The notes beneath the pieces were generated by a model. It did no database searches and was not told the origin of the DNA. It saw only the letters and a list, made by a program, of their open reading frames with translations. The position numbers and the translations under genes are program-made. From Thermacetogenium sp. UBA5472 (GTDB lineage: Bacteria > Bacillota > DSM-12270 > Thermacetogeniales > Thermacetogeniaceae), in assembly GCA_002426495.1 (NCBI GenBank), contig DIQC01000001.1, forward strand, positions 36,539 to 45,837: DNA of 9,299 bases, read 5' to 3'. Positions 1 to 6,868 of this stretch are shown here, piece after piece. Position 1 is the stretch's first letter, and each line of letters opens with the position of its first letter.

Positions 1-767
1 CCTACTGCGATGAGGCGCCTTCCTTCCCTCTTTGCTTTGTTGATCAAATCAGCGTTAGCTTGATCAAGTCTCCAAAACTCCTCATGCATCTGGTGCTCAT
101 CCACCTTTTGTACATGTACTGGACGGAAGGTGCCCAAGCCCACATGCAGTACGACAAAAGCAAACTGCACACCCTTGCCTTTCAGCTGTTCAAGAATCTC
201 TTCTGTAAAGTGCAGCCCTGCAGTAGGAGCTGCAGCTGAACCCAATGAACGGGCATAAACCGTCTGATAGCGATCCTTGTCCATCTCTTCTGCAGGCCGC
301 TTAATATATGGTGGCAGGGGAACTTCACCAATTTTATATACCTGCTCCCAGAATTCCTGCTGATCTCTGGTAAGAAATTTAATAAAGCGCCCTCCGCTGG
401 CGGTCCGCTCACCGATGACCGCCTGCAGAGAATCACCAAAAATAACCTCTTCCCCCTGACGGGCATGCCGTCCCGGCCGCACCAATGCCTCCCAGGTACC
501 TGGCTCCTTTTCTTCCAGAAGGAGCGCTTCTAATTTCCCACCTGTTTTTACCCTCTTGCCAAAAAGGCGCGCCGGAAAAACCCTGGTCTCATTGAAAACC
601 AGAAGATCTCCTTCCTCAAAATAATCCGGGATACTTTTGAAGTTTGTATGAACTGTTCCCCCCGAACTTCTATCAACTGCCATCATCCGAGCAGCATCCC
701 GCTGGGCGGCCGGATATTGAGCGATTAATTCAGGAGGTAGATTATAATCAAAGTCACTTACCTGCAA
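1..767 (-). CDS. queA: S-adenosylmethionine:tRNA ribosyltransferase-isomerase QueA (3' end cut by window)
   Basis: QueA transfers and isomerises the ribosyl part of SAM onto preQ1 at position 34 of tRNA, giving epoxyqueuosine. About 255 of the usual ~340 residues are present; the C-terminus lies beyond base 1. The translation shows family hallmarks: an N-terminal VSDFDYNLPPELIAQYPA, then NETRVFPARL, PLPPYIKR, YQTVYA, GSAAAPTAGLHFT and LHVGLGTFRPV. The start is TTG at 767-765: the reading frame has no ATG near the conserved N-terminus, and AAAGGA lies about 8 bases upstream. The nearest ATG codons are near residue 28, too far inside. It is the last gene seen in the ruvCAB-queH-DUF2905 run, 87 bp after the DUF2905 stop. 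That gap is AT-rich and could hold a weak promoter, but I see no convincing -35/-10 pair. The identity is secure; the TTG start is likely. Confidence 0.95.
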   Translation of the reverse strand, partial: MQVSDFDYNLPPELIAQYPAAQRDAARMMAVDRSSGGTVHTNFKSIPDYFEEGDLLVFNETRVFPARLFGKRVKTGGKLEALLLEEKEPGTWEALVRPGRHARQGEEVIFGDSLQAVIGERTASGGRFIKFLTRDQQEFWEQVYKIGEVPLPPYIKRPAEEMDKDRYQTVYARSLGSAAAPTAGLHFTEEILEQLKGKGVQFAFVVLHVGLGTFRPVHVQKVDEHQMHEEFWRLDQANADLINKAKREGRRLIAV

Positions 768-854
768 TTATGATTTCCTTTCGTCATTTCATCATTATAA
801 ATTAGTAATTATCCTGCACCTAGTATACGCTTAATATCATTTTATCGAACTGAC

Positions 855-1082
855 TCAGCGCCTCAGCAGAAAATTCAGCACAAGAGTCAATACCAAACTC
901 AGCACCAAACAGGTTACAAGAGGGAAATAAAACGAAAAACTGCCTTTATGATAGGAAATATCCCCGGGCAATCTTCCTAAGGGTATGCCCACTTTCCCCA
1001 GCAACAGCAATAACCCTCCACCTAACACCAGGAACACACCTATGGCAATCATCAGCTTGGCCAGAGATGAAAAGTTATCCAT
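855..1082 (-). CDS. DUF2905 family small membrane protein
   Basis: A 75-residue protein with two hydrophobic segments, roughly residues 8-28 and 50-72, joined by a short loop containing GRLPGDISYHKGSF. This layout, with a GRLPGD loop followed by a YFPL segment, is typical of the DUF2905 family, whose function is unknown. It is probably an integral membrane protein with a short polar loop. I start it at ATG 1082 rather than at a start-like codon at 1118, because the upstream 12 residues are polar and not part of the family. This start overlaps the queH stop by 8 bases, which suggests translational coupling; AGGGAG lies upstream inside queH. Its place between queH and queA is typical of Clostridia, but that does not show a role in tRNA modification. 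Confidence 0.85.
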   Translation of the reverse strand: MDNFSSLAKLMIAIGVFLVLGGGLLLLLGKVGIPLGRLPGDISYHKGSFSFYFPLVTCLVLSLVLTLVLNFLLRR

Positions 1083-1620
1083 CCTGTTCGTCGCTCCCTT
1101 GATACCGCTCCTGCTCACTGTAGAGACAGCCGCAGTACTGTTGGCGATAGAGCCCCATCAGTTTGGCCTGCCTTCTGCCATCACTGAAACGCTTCCTCCA
1201 ATCGAAATAGAGAAAAGGTATACCCACATCCTCAGCCACCTCTTCCCCGATCTGGCGCATTAAATCATGCTTCTGCCAGGGACTGATCAGGAGAGTCGTT
1301 GTAAAGCCATCATACTCTTCCGCCTTAGCTCGAGTCGCTGTCTCCTGCAGACGTATCGAATAGCAAATATGGCAGCGCTCTGCTTCATTATAGGATACCT
1401 GACGAAAATATGTCTCCGGATGGTATTCTGTCGCAGCCAGAAGAGGGATCTCTAACTGCCGCCCCATCTCCTCAGCCCCCTCTTTCCTTTTAGCATATTC
1501 CTGGTAGGGGTGGATGTTGGGATTATAATAATACCCATGGACATCATACCCCTGCTTCAATAGATCCTGCACAGGATAAACACCGCAGGGGCCACAGCAG
1601 ATATGCATCAAAACCTTCAC
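1075..1620 (-). CDS. queH: Epoxyqueuosine reductase QueH (DUF208)
   Basis: QueH carries out the last step of queuosine synthesis, reducing epoxyqueuosine in tRNA to queuosine. It is the non-homologous alternative to the cobalamin-dependent QueG. The 181-residue product has the family's cysteine pattern: HICCGPC near the N-terminus (C8, C9, C12), RCHICY (C83, C86) and YCGCLYS (C163, C165). From family knowledge, these cysteines bind an iron-sulfur cluster and a nearby metal site. The start is GTG at 1620-1618. The ruvB stop TAG shares its last base with this GTG (TAGTG), so translation is probably coupled. An ATG four codons in (1608) is a less likely alternative. The product acts on the same modification as QueA, encoded two genes downstream. 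Confidence 0.93.
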   Translation of the reverse strand: MKVLMHICCGPCGVYPVQDLLKQGYDVHGYYYNPNIHPYQEYAKRKEGAEEMGRQLEIPLLAATEYHPETYFRQVSYNEAERCHICYSIRLQETATRAKAEEYDGFTTTLLISPWQKHDLMRQIGEEVAEDVGIPFLYFDWRKRFSDGRRQAKLMGLYRQQYCGCLYSEQERYQGSDEQDG

Positions 1621-2669
1621 TATTGATCACCATCCGTAAAAAGAGTTCGCTGTTTTTTTCCTTCCTCACCTGGCATGGAAATTCCCAGGTGATTGTAAGC
1701 CAGAGGGGTTACTACCCTCCCCCGAGGTGTCCGCTGCAGATAACCCACCTGTAGCAGATAAGGCTCATAGACCTCCTCGACTGTACCAGACTCTTCCCGA
1801 GCTGCGGCAGCCAGGGTTTCCAGCCCTACAGGACCCCCTTGAAACTTGTAGATCACCGTCTCCAAGATAAGGCGGTCCACCTTATCCAGTCCGGCCTCAT
1901 CAACCTCCAGGCGCTCTAATGCCTGCCTGACCAGATCCCTATCCACAACTCGGTCACCGCCTACTTCAGCAAAATCCCTGATCCGACGCAGCAACCTGGT
2001 GGCGATCCGCGGTGTTCCCCTAGCTCTGCGTGCGACCTCTAAACCACCATCTTTACTCAACTCCATCTCCAACAGCAGGGCAGCCCTCATCACAATCTGA
2101 TGCAGATCTTCCACAGGGTAATAGTCCACCCGCATAATGATCCCAAAGCGATCCCTCAAAGGCATGCTGATCAATCCGGCACGGGTTGTTGCACCCACAA
2201 GTGTAAAGGGTGGAAGATCAATGCGCAGTGATCTGGCCCCAGGCCCCTTTCCGATCATAATGTCCAAATTAAAGTCTTCTAATGCCGGATAAAGGATCTC
2301 CTCTACAATCTTCGGTAAACGGTGGATTTCATCAATAAAAAGAACATCATGTGCTTCCAGATTAGTCAATACCGCAGCCATATCCCCCGCTCGCTCCACG
2401 GCAGGGCCAGATGTGGGATAGAGCCGCACATCCATCTCCCTGGCAACAATATGAGCAAGGGTGGTTTTACCCAAACCAGGAGGCCCATAGAGCAGTACAT
2501 GATCCAAGGCTTCTTTTCTCTGGCGGGCAGCTTTAATAAAGACCGCTAGATTTTCTTTGAGCTGCTTTTGACCGACAAATTCCCCCAGTGTGTGAGGCCT
2601 GAGAGAAACTTCCTTCTCTTTCTCCTGGGGGAGATCAGCTCCAGATACTATTCTTTCACTGTCCTCCAT
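1620..2669 (-). CDS. ruvB: Holliday junction branch migration ATPase RuvB
   Basis: RuvB is the AAA+ motor that, with RuvA, drives branch migration of Holliday junctions during recombination and repair. The 349-residue product is of normal length. Visible motifs are Walker A GPPGLGKTT (62-70), Walker B with IDEIH (112-116), sensor 1 GATTRAG (159-165) and the arginine-finger segment LRDRFG (171-176). The C-terminal winged-helix domain includes KFQGGPVGLETLA and EPYLLQVGYLQRTPRGR. The ATG at 2669 lies 5 bases after the ruvA stop, with GAGGG upstream inside the end of ruvA. No key residue appears to be missing. It is translated as part of ruvC-ruvA-ruvB and overlaps queH by one base. Confidence 0.98.
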   Translation of the reverse strand: MEDSERIVSGADLPQEKEKEVSLRPHTLGEFVGQKQLKENLAVFIKAARQRKEALDHVLLYGPPGLGKTTLAHIVAREMDVRLYPTSGPAVERAGDMAAVLTNLEAHDVLFIDEIHRLPKIVEEILYPALEDFNLDIMIGKGPGARSLRIDLPPFTLVGATTRAGLISMPLRDRFGIIMRVDYYPVEDLHQIVMRAALLLEMELSKDGGLEVARRARGTPRIATRLLRRIRDFAEVGGDRVVDRDLVRQALERLEVDEAGLDKVDRLILETVIYKFQGGPVGLETLAAAAREESGTVEEVYEPYLLQVGYLQRTPRGRVVTPLAYNHLGISMPGEEGKKQRTLFTDGDQ

Positions 2670-2674
2670 CTATT

Positions 2675-3280
2675 CTACACCCTCTTCCCTAATTCACGCA
2701 GTGAGAGGCGTAGAACATCTCCCACAGATAACCCATCCTCTAGTCTGGGCTGCAGTTTCTGCAAAACACTCCCTGTCTCCTGACGGCTGTAACCAAGGGA
2801 AAGAAGCGCCTGGGCAGCCTCATCTAAAACAGGATCCCCATAACCCTGATCAGCATCCCTAACAGGAGATAGGGGTTCAGGAAGCCTGCCCTTCAACTCT
2901 AAGATGAGCCGCTGGGCTGTCTTCTTCCCCACACCAGGCACCTGCATCAGAGGCTCCACCTCACCCCGTTCCAGGACAGCTGCCAGGTCCTTACCAGCAA
3001 AGACATCGATGATTGACAAAGCTACCTTGGGACCAATTCCACGGGCATTCAGCAACACCTGGAACGTAGCACGGTCCTGAAGTGATGCAAAACCATACAG
3101 CTGCAGCAGCTCCTCCCGCACATGAAGGTAAGTATACAGCTCCACCTCATGCCCTGCGGCAGGCAGTTTGTGCAGCAAGCCGGCAGGTACAGTGATCTCA
3201 TAGCCGACCCCCTGCACTTCAAGCAAAACTTTGTTTTCCTCTATTATTCCTAATAAATTACCCCTCAAATAAGCGATCAC
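2675..3280 (-). CDS. ruvA: Holliday junction binding protein RuvA
   Basis: RuvA binds the four-way junction as a tetramer and loads RuvB rings. The 201-residue product matches the usual length. Residues 1-63 form the OB-fold domain (MIAYLRGNLLGI, VQGVGYEI, YTYLHVREE). Two helix-hairpin-helix motifs follow: LLNARGIGPKVALSI (76-90) and LMQVPGVGKKTAQRL (111-125). After a variable linker near 135-150 comes domain III (EAAQALLSLGYSRQE), which contacts RuvB. The start is GTG at 3280-3278, overlapping the ruvC TGA stop as GTGA, which suggests termination-reinitiation coupling. No ATG near the conserved N-terminus competes with it. Confidence 0.97.
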   Translation of the reverse strand: MIAYLRGNLLGIIEENKVLLEVQGVGYEITVPAGLLHKLPAAGHEVELYTYLHVREELLQLYGFASLQDRATFQVLLNARGIGPKVALSIIDVFAGKDLAAVLERGEVEPLMQVPGVGKKTAQRLILELKGRLPEPLSPVRDADQGYGDPVLDEAAQALLSLGYSRQETGSVLQKLQPRLEDGLSVGDVLRLSLRELGKRV

Positions 3281-3789
3281 CGATTATCACTCCATTTGGT
3301 AGCCTTCAACTTGGGTGTAGTACGTGAAATATAGTAATGACAAAGAGCAACGGCCAAAGCATCGGCAGCGTGGTCAGGCTGGGGCACCTTCTCCAGCTTC
3401 AAAATCACTTGCACGATACGCTGCATCTGAGTCTTATCAGCTCTACCATACCCGGAGACCATTTGTTTGATCTGCAGAGGGGTATATGTAGAAACCTCAA
3501 CCCCCTGGTGTCCTGCGGCCAGGATCACCGCAGCGCTGGTATGTCCCACTGTGATTGCTGTACGGGCATTCTTGCTGAAAAAGATTTCTTCTATAGCAAG
3601 GGCATCTGGCTGCAGCTTCCGGCAGAGCGCAGTTATGCCATCGTAGATTCCGGATAGGCGTGCAGGCAGTTCCCTTTCCCGCTCAATTGTAATGACACCG
3701 AAATCAACCAAACTTTCTTTGCCATCTTTGATTTTTATTGCTCCATAACCGGTTGAAATCACACCGGGGTCAATTCCCAATATAATCAT
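3277..3789 (-). CDS. ruvC: Holliday junction resolvase RuvC
   Basis: RuvC is the endonuclease that cuts Holliday junctions symmetrically. The 170-residue product has the RNase H-like fold signature. Likely catalytic residues are D7 in GIDPG, E67 (or E68) in AIEEIFF, and the C-terminal H140 and D143 in DHAADALAVA. Histidine in the third position is normal in many RuvC proteins, including that of Thermus, where E. coli has aspartate. The start is ATG at 3789, with GGGAGG 8 bases upstream. It is the first gene of ruvCAB. The MFS gene ends 66 bp upstream with no clear terminator between, so some read-through from that gene is possible. Confidence 0.97.
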   Translation of the reverse strand: MIILGIDPGVISTGYGAIKIKDGKESLVDFGVITIERERELPARLSGIYDGITALCRKLQPDALAIEEIFFSKNARTAITVGHTSAAVILAAGHQGVEVSTYTPLQIKQMVSGYGRADKTQMQRIVQVILKLEKVPQPDHAADALAVALCHYYISRTTPKLKATKWSDNR

Positions 3790-3855
3790 CAGTAAAACCT
3801 CCCATTTTCAGGATTCGCCCTCCCGTACGCCTGTTCCTGCTTATTGATAAGAAAC

Positions 3856-5250
3856 TTATTCAGGCTCCTCCTGCTCATGCACCTTACCCCGTGCCAGAGA
3901 GGCAGCGATCCCGAAAACACATAAAATGGCGAAAATTGCAAATGCGATATGTATACTCTGCAAAAACAAAGATGAATTCTCCGGATTGACCTGCATCCCC
4001 CCAATATAAAAAGAGAATATTAGAGTGACAAGACTCATGCTGAACATCTGGCCAAATAGACGCATGGTGCCGATAATCCCAGATGCCACACCATAATACT
4101 TCTTCTTCACCGCACTCATGACAGCGTTGGTGTTCGGTGAAGAAAACAGCCCAAACCCAAACCCCAGGATAACCAAACAAGCGATCAAATAGACCAAGGG
4201 TGTATCTGTAGAAAGAGAAATCAGCATCATCAACCCCAAAGCAGAAAATCCCATCCCTATAGATGCCACAATGCGGGGTTCAATGCGATCCGAAAGCCTT
4301 CCGGCTAGAGGAGACAAAACAAACATCACCACCGGTTGGAAAATCATGATCAGGCCTGCCTCCACTTCCCCATACCCCTGAATATATTGTAGATATAAAC
4401 TCAGAATAAAGGTGACCGCAAAAGTGGCGCTGTAGTTGATCAGTGCGGCCAGATTAGAAAAGGTAAAAGCCAGGTTATGGCGAAACAGCCGCATTTCCAA
4501 AACAGGGCTTTCCACCCGTAGCTCCCACCAGATAAAAAATAGCAGTCCCCCAATCCCCACACCCAGCAGCAGAAAGCCTAATGCCGAGGGAATATTGGAA
4601 AAACCAAACATCATGCACAACACCATAGCTCCATACATTAGCGACCCCGGCAGATCAAACTTTTCACCCGGAGCATCAATCCACTCCCCTTTTAGCTTGC
4701 TGAGGACAAGGATGATGACCAAAACACCGAGAGCTGCCGTCGCCAGAAAAATGCTTCTCCATCCCCAGTAGTGGGTTAAAAAACCACCCACCGTAGGGCC
4801 TATGGAAAGACCCAAATAAACCGCCGCAACATTTATCCCTAAGGCTTTACCCCGTTCCTGTAAAGGATAGACTGAAATCAATATGGCCACACCGGTCCCA
4901 AATACCATGGCACTGCCCAATCCCTGCAACACCCTGGTCAATAAAAGCACTTCAGCACTGGTGACAAAAACAGCCAGCAGTGAGCCCACTGTAAAGGTGA
5001 ACGTTCCGCAGAGAAAGACCCTTTTTTTGCCGTAAATATCGGCAATCCTGCCGAAAGGAACCAAAAAAACAGCGGTGGCAAGAAGATATGATGTCACCAA
5101 CCAACTCAGATAGACAACATCAATCCCAAACTCTGCACCGATTGACGGTAAAGCGATATTGATCGATGAACTGAGAAAAGGCGTTAAAAACGAACTAACT
5201 GAAGCAATCAGCAGAGTAACCCTTTTGGTGACCACATTATTCCCGCTCAT
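3856..5250 (-). CDS. DHA2-type MFS exporter (14 TM, EmrB/QacA-like)
   Basis: A 464-residue major facilitator with about 14 hydrophobic segments, as expected for the DHA2 (drug:H+ antiporter 2) family. Visible motifs are D1-like LSWLVTSYLL (48-57), motif A GRIADIYGKKRV (67-78), motif C GLSIGPTVGGFL (147-158), which marks antiporters, and a second motif-A copy GRLSDRIEPR (317-326). The C-terminus is short and acidic. It probably exports a small organic compound using the proton gradient; the substrate cannot be read from sequence. The start is ATG 5250, with GAGGAG 7 bases upstream. It lies downstream of arsR on the same strand, separated by 193 bp with a possible weak terminator, so it probably has its own promoter. 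Whether it serves the neighbouring thiol operon is unknown. Confidence 0.85.
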   Translation of the reverse strand: MSGNNVVTKRVTLLIASVSSFLTPFLSSSINIALPSIGAEFGIDVVYLSWLVTSYLLATAVFLVPFGRIADIYGKKRVFLCGTFTFTVGSLLAVFVTSAEVLLLTRVLQGLGSAMVFGTGVAILISVYPLQERGKALGINVAAVYLGLSIGPTVGGFLTHYWGWRSIFLATAALGVLVIILVLSKLKGEWIDAPGEKFDLPGSLMYGAMVLCMMFGFSNIPSALGFLLLGVGIGGLLFFIWWELRVESPVLEMRLFRHNLAFTFSNLAALINYSATFAVTFILSLYLQYIQGYGEVEAGLIMIFQPVVMFVLSPLAGRLSDRIEPRIVASIGMGFSALGLMMLISLSTDTPLVYLIACLVILGFGFGLFSSPNTNAVMSAVKKKYYGVASGIIGTMRLFGQMFSMSLVTLIFSFYIGGMQVNPENSSLFLQSIHIAFAIFAILCVFGIAASLARGKVHEQEEPE

Positions 5251-5280
5251 AATTTACTCCTCTATTATGAAATATCACCT

Positions 5281-5379
5281 GTAAATAACATAGCATGTCT
5301 ATTATACTTGATCAAAAGAAAGAATCCCGTAAATATTGTAAATCGTAAAGAAAAAGAACGCTAGCCGTACAATGTAAAG
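5281..5379 (-). promoter_or_regulatory. Upstream region of MFS gene: -10-like box and repeated GTAAA words
   Basis: On the minus strand a perfect TATAAT (5301-5306) lies 51 bp upstream of the MFS ATG. No good -35 hexamer stands at the right distance. On the plus strand GTAAAT/GTAAAG words occur at 5281, 5329, 5338, 5345 and 5374; three of them are packed within 22 bp at 5329-5350. They could be binding sites for an activator that makes up for the poor -35. This is inference from spacing only, and the region is AT-rich. Confidence 0.3.
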
Positions 5380-5407
5380 TTTAACTGGAATATGAAAGAG
5401 ATAAATC

Positions 5408-5430
5408 TGCCCCATGTTATTTGGGGGGCA
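5408..5430 (-). terminator. Possible weak terminator after arsR
   Basis: Just past the arsR stop, TGCCCC and GGGGCA form a 6-bp stem around an 11-base loop. On the minus strand it is followed by GATTTATCTCTTT, which is T-rich but not a clean T run. It could end the permease-arsR transcript before the MFS gene, but it is not strong. Confidence 0.3.
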
Positions 5431-5443
5431 CCACTTTCCCCCC

Positions 5444-5782
5444 TTACCCGCAGTCAATCACTCCTGACATCTCCTCATTCGTTGCCCGCAGGTTCTCTTT
5501 CAGTACACGGTCGATGCAGTCCAGAAACTTCTTTACACAGGGTGTCCTCAGTTTGTAATAAACACTTGTCCCCTCTTGGCGAGGGGTGACGAGCCCAGCA
5601 CTTTTTAAAACAGCCAGGTGCTTGGATACCACCGGCTGGTCACAGCCAAGGGCATCGACCAGTTCACAGACACACCTTTCTTGATCAATGTCGAGTTGAT
5701 CTATAATTTTCAAACGTAGGGGGTGAGCCAAAGCCTTGGTAACCCGGGTACGTAGATCAAATATGTCGCTGGCTATTTTCAT
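5444..5782 (-). CDS. ArsR/SmtB-family thiol/metal-responsive repressor
   Basis: A 112-residue winged-helix repressor. KALAHPLRLKIIDQL (16-30) is the usual ArsR N-terminal helix pair, and DQPVVSKHLAVLKSAGL (48-64) is the helix-turn-helix. RQEGTSVYYKL forms the wing. CVC (C37, C39) sits where As(III)- or Cd(II)-sensing ArsR/SmtB proteins carry the ELCVCDL box. The third E. coli ArsR cysteine is not conserved here, but C47, C82, C89 and C111 are extra candidates. The family lets go of DNA when metal or metalloid binds. The start is ATG 5782: the TTG at 5794 overlaps GGAGG, which is the ribosome binding site lying 5 bases before this ATG. It is the last gene of the operon, after the 107-aa gene. 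Repressor family secure; inducer unknown. Confidence 0.9.
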   Translation of the reverse strand: MKIASDIFDLRTRVTKALAHPLRLKIIDQLDIDQERCVCELVDALGCDQPVVSKHLAVLKSAGLVTPRQEGTSVYYKLRTPCVKKFLDCIDRVLKENLRATNEEMSGVIDCG

Positions 5783-5827
5783 CACATCCTCCAAATGTTG
5801 TTATAATTATTATTAATTCCGTTTTCT

Positions 5828-6151
5828 TTATTTCAAGAGTTCAGACACGACCCCGCCGATCTTTTCTGAGGACAAACCACCGTGAAAGGAAGGCTTGCCA
5901 TTGATTACTGTCAATGGGAGATGCACCCTATCCAATATCTTCTGAATATCCGGGTAATCCTTCATCTCTTTACTCATAACATCAACATAGCGAAACTTAA
6001 CACCATCTCCGCACTTATCTAAAAGCGCTCCCTTTAATTCTCCTGCCTCTCTCTCGATAGACTGCCCTGAATCACTGCAAGTAGAGCAACACGCACAGCC
6101 GCCGCTGGGAGTATTACTCCCAAACACTATCACATCAACCTGTGTCATCAT
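5828..6151 (-). CDS. Small cysteine-rich thioredoxin-fold-like protein (YuzD/DUF1462- or ArsD-like)
   Basis: A 107-residue protein, probably cytoplasmic, with no signal peptide. It opens with a beta strand (VDVIVFGSN), then a dense cysteine cluster, CACCSTC (C19, C21, C22, C25), then a helix, a second strand (VKFRYVDV) and LPLTVINGKPSFHGG. LPLTVINGK is the cis-proline/strand pattern of thioredoxin-fold proteins. The layout resembles YuzD (DUF1462), while CCSTC and LPLTVINGK also recall the arsenic metallochaperone ArsD (CCSTGVC). I cannot decide between them by eye. A fifth cysteine (C47) is present. It could hand a thiol-bound metal or metalloid to the permease, or act in redox chemistry; this is inference. 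The start is one of two adjacent ATGs (6151 or 6148), with AAGGA upstream. It lies 45 bp before arsR. Confidence 0.75.
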   Translation of the reverse strand: MMTQVDVIVFGSNTPSGGCACCSTCSDSGQSIEREAGELKGALLDKCGDGVKFRYVDVMSKEMKDYPDIQKILDRVHLPLTVINGKPSFHGGLSSEKIGGVVSELLK

Positions 6152-6218
6152 TACTCATCCTTCCTTAATTTTCTTGCCTGCATTCGCTGTCCACCCGGGA
6201 CATTTATGTTGGCAGATG

Positions 6219-6431
6219 TCACTTTCGTATAGATAAATCTGCCTCCTCGATTAGCAGATACTGGTAGGGGCTAAGGTTTTCCTCCGGCGCTGCTTCACAA
6301 AAGTAAAGACATCCCCAATCCCACCCTGTTTCATTAGGCGCTTTGACGCGTTTATGCTTATAACAAAAATATACCCCTTCCGGTTCCATTTCCTGTGCCA
6401 GAGCACATACATGGCAGGTCCTCTCCGCCAC
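6219..6431 (-). CDS. 70-aa cysteine-rich protein, probable zinc-ribbon-like, unrecognised
   Basis: I do not recognise this protein. Residues 6-45 carry five cysteines and two histidines: TCHVC (C6, C9), FCYKHK (C23, H26), then GWDWGCLYFC (C41, C45). The paired CxxC, single Cys and C-x3-C suggest a small zinc-binding fold or a thiol metal site. The tail (PYQYLLIEEADLSIRK) has none. The start is uncertain. I choose GTG 6431 because GAAGGAGG lies about 10 bases upstream. A TTG at 6461 would add ten residues, but it would place that strong Shine-Dalgarno inside the gene. The frame stays open further upstream to a stop near 6525, without a good start. It lies between the thioredoxin gene (164-bp gap) and the 107-aa gene (67-bp gap). 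Confidence 0.6.
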   Translation of the reverse strand: MAERTCHVCALAQEMEPEGVYFCYKHKRVKAPNETGWDWGCLYFCEAAPEENLSPYQYLLIEEADLSIRK

Positions 6432-6490
6432 GTCTACGTCGCCTCCTTCCTCTCTCCCCAAGACAAGACAAATTGGCTTGAATATGCACT

Positions 6491-6504
6491 GGGGACGGTT
6501 CCCC
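6491..6504. repeat. REP-like hairpin GGGGACGGTTCCCC
   Basis: GGGG-ACGGTT-CCCC is a 4-bp GC stem with a 6-base loop in the 164-bp gap between the thioredoxin gene and the cysteine-rich gene. The GGACGGTTC core recurs at the right end of the window (8876-8902 and 8934-8948). Similar GGGGACGGTTC words are, from memory, common dispersed repeats in Firmicute genomes, often linked to REP-associated transposases; no transposase gene is seen here. Confidence 0.4.
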
Positions 6505-6595
6505 TCGCATACAATTTCTCCTCAAAACAAGCCGGTCCGAATTTTCATCCTCTGCATGTATTGGCTATAAAGCGACATGGGTATTCACACTATTG

Positions 6596-6829
6596 TCATC
6601 CCTGCAGCCAACTCAGAATCTCATCCTTTTTCGGCAGCCTGCCAGAGCATACAATCTCTCCATCCACAACAAGCCCAGGAGTCATCATGATGTCGTATTC
6701 AAGGATCTCATTGAGATCAGTTATTTTGATAATTTCGGCATCAACTCCCAGCTCACCAACTGCTTCTCTCACCAGTTCCTCAAGCTTATTACATTTAGCA
6801 CACCCTGTTCCCAGAATCTCGATTTTCAT
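6596..6829 (-). CDS. Small CxxC thioredoxin-fold protein (TM0996/MTH895 type)
   Basis: A 77-residue thioredoxin/glutaredoxin-fold protein of the short archaeal/clostridial type (redox-active disulfide protein 2, Thioredoxin_3 family). The active site is TGCAKC (C10, C13) after the first strand (MKIEILG). The cis-proline is P51 in MTPGLVVDGEIV, and the typical SGRLPKKDEIL tail closes the domain. An extra cysteine, C61, sits just before that SGR. It is probably a cytoplasmic dithiol carrier or reductant. Genes of this family often sit beside PF03773 permease genes, as here (39-bp gap). The start is ATG 6829, with AAGGAGG 8 bases upstream, the best ribosome binding site in the operon. The natural partner is not known. 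Confidence 0.92.
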   Translation of the reverse strand: MKIEILGTGCAKCNKLEELVREAVGELGVDAEIIKITDLNEILEYDIMMTPGLVVDGEIVCSGRLPKKDEILSWLQG

Positions 6830-6868
6830 CGCGAATTCCTCCTTATTTCATTAGTATTTGGGGGTCGT

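Noticed and set aside
985..1263. 92-aa plus-strand ORF
   Set aside because: Antisense to DUF2905 and queH; no recognisable domain or ribosome binding site.
3337..3657. 106-aa plus-strand ORF
   Set aside because: Antisense shadow of ruvC, whose catalytic motifs are intact.
4436..4771. 111-aa plus-strand ORF
   Set aside because: Antisense shadow of the MFS gene; composition is Ser/Arg/Pro-rich, as expected of an antisense reading of membrane protein codons.
5783..5794. TTG start for arsR at 5794
   Set aside because: These bases contain GGAGG, the ribosome binding site of the ATG at 5782.
6188..6202. Hairpin TGTCC/GGACA between the Cys-rich and 107-aa genes as a terminator
   Set aside because: Only 5 bp and no T run; the operon probably reads through.
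6358..6510. About 50-codon minus-strand ORF from ATG 6510 with a good ribosome site
   Set aside because: The product is Arg/Gly-rich and overlaps the Cys-rich gene in another frame; kept only as a start-site puzzle, not called as a gene.
6354..6854. 166-aa plus-strand ORF
   Set aside because: It runs antisense through the thioredoxin and Cys-rich genes, which have clear domains and ribosome sites; its product is low-complexity Ser/Pro-rich with no domain.
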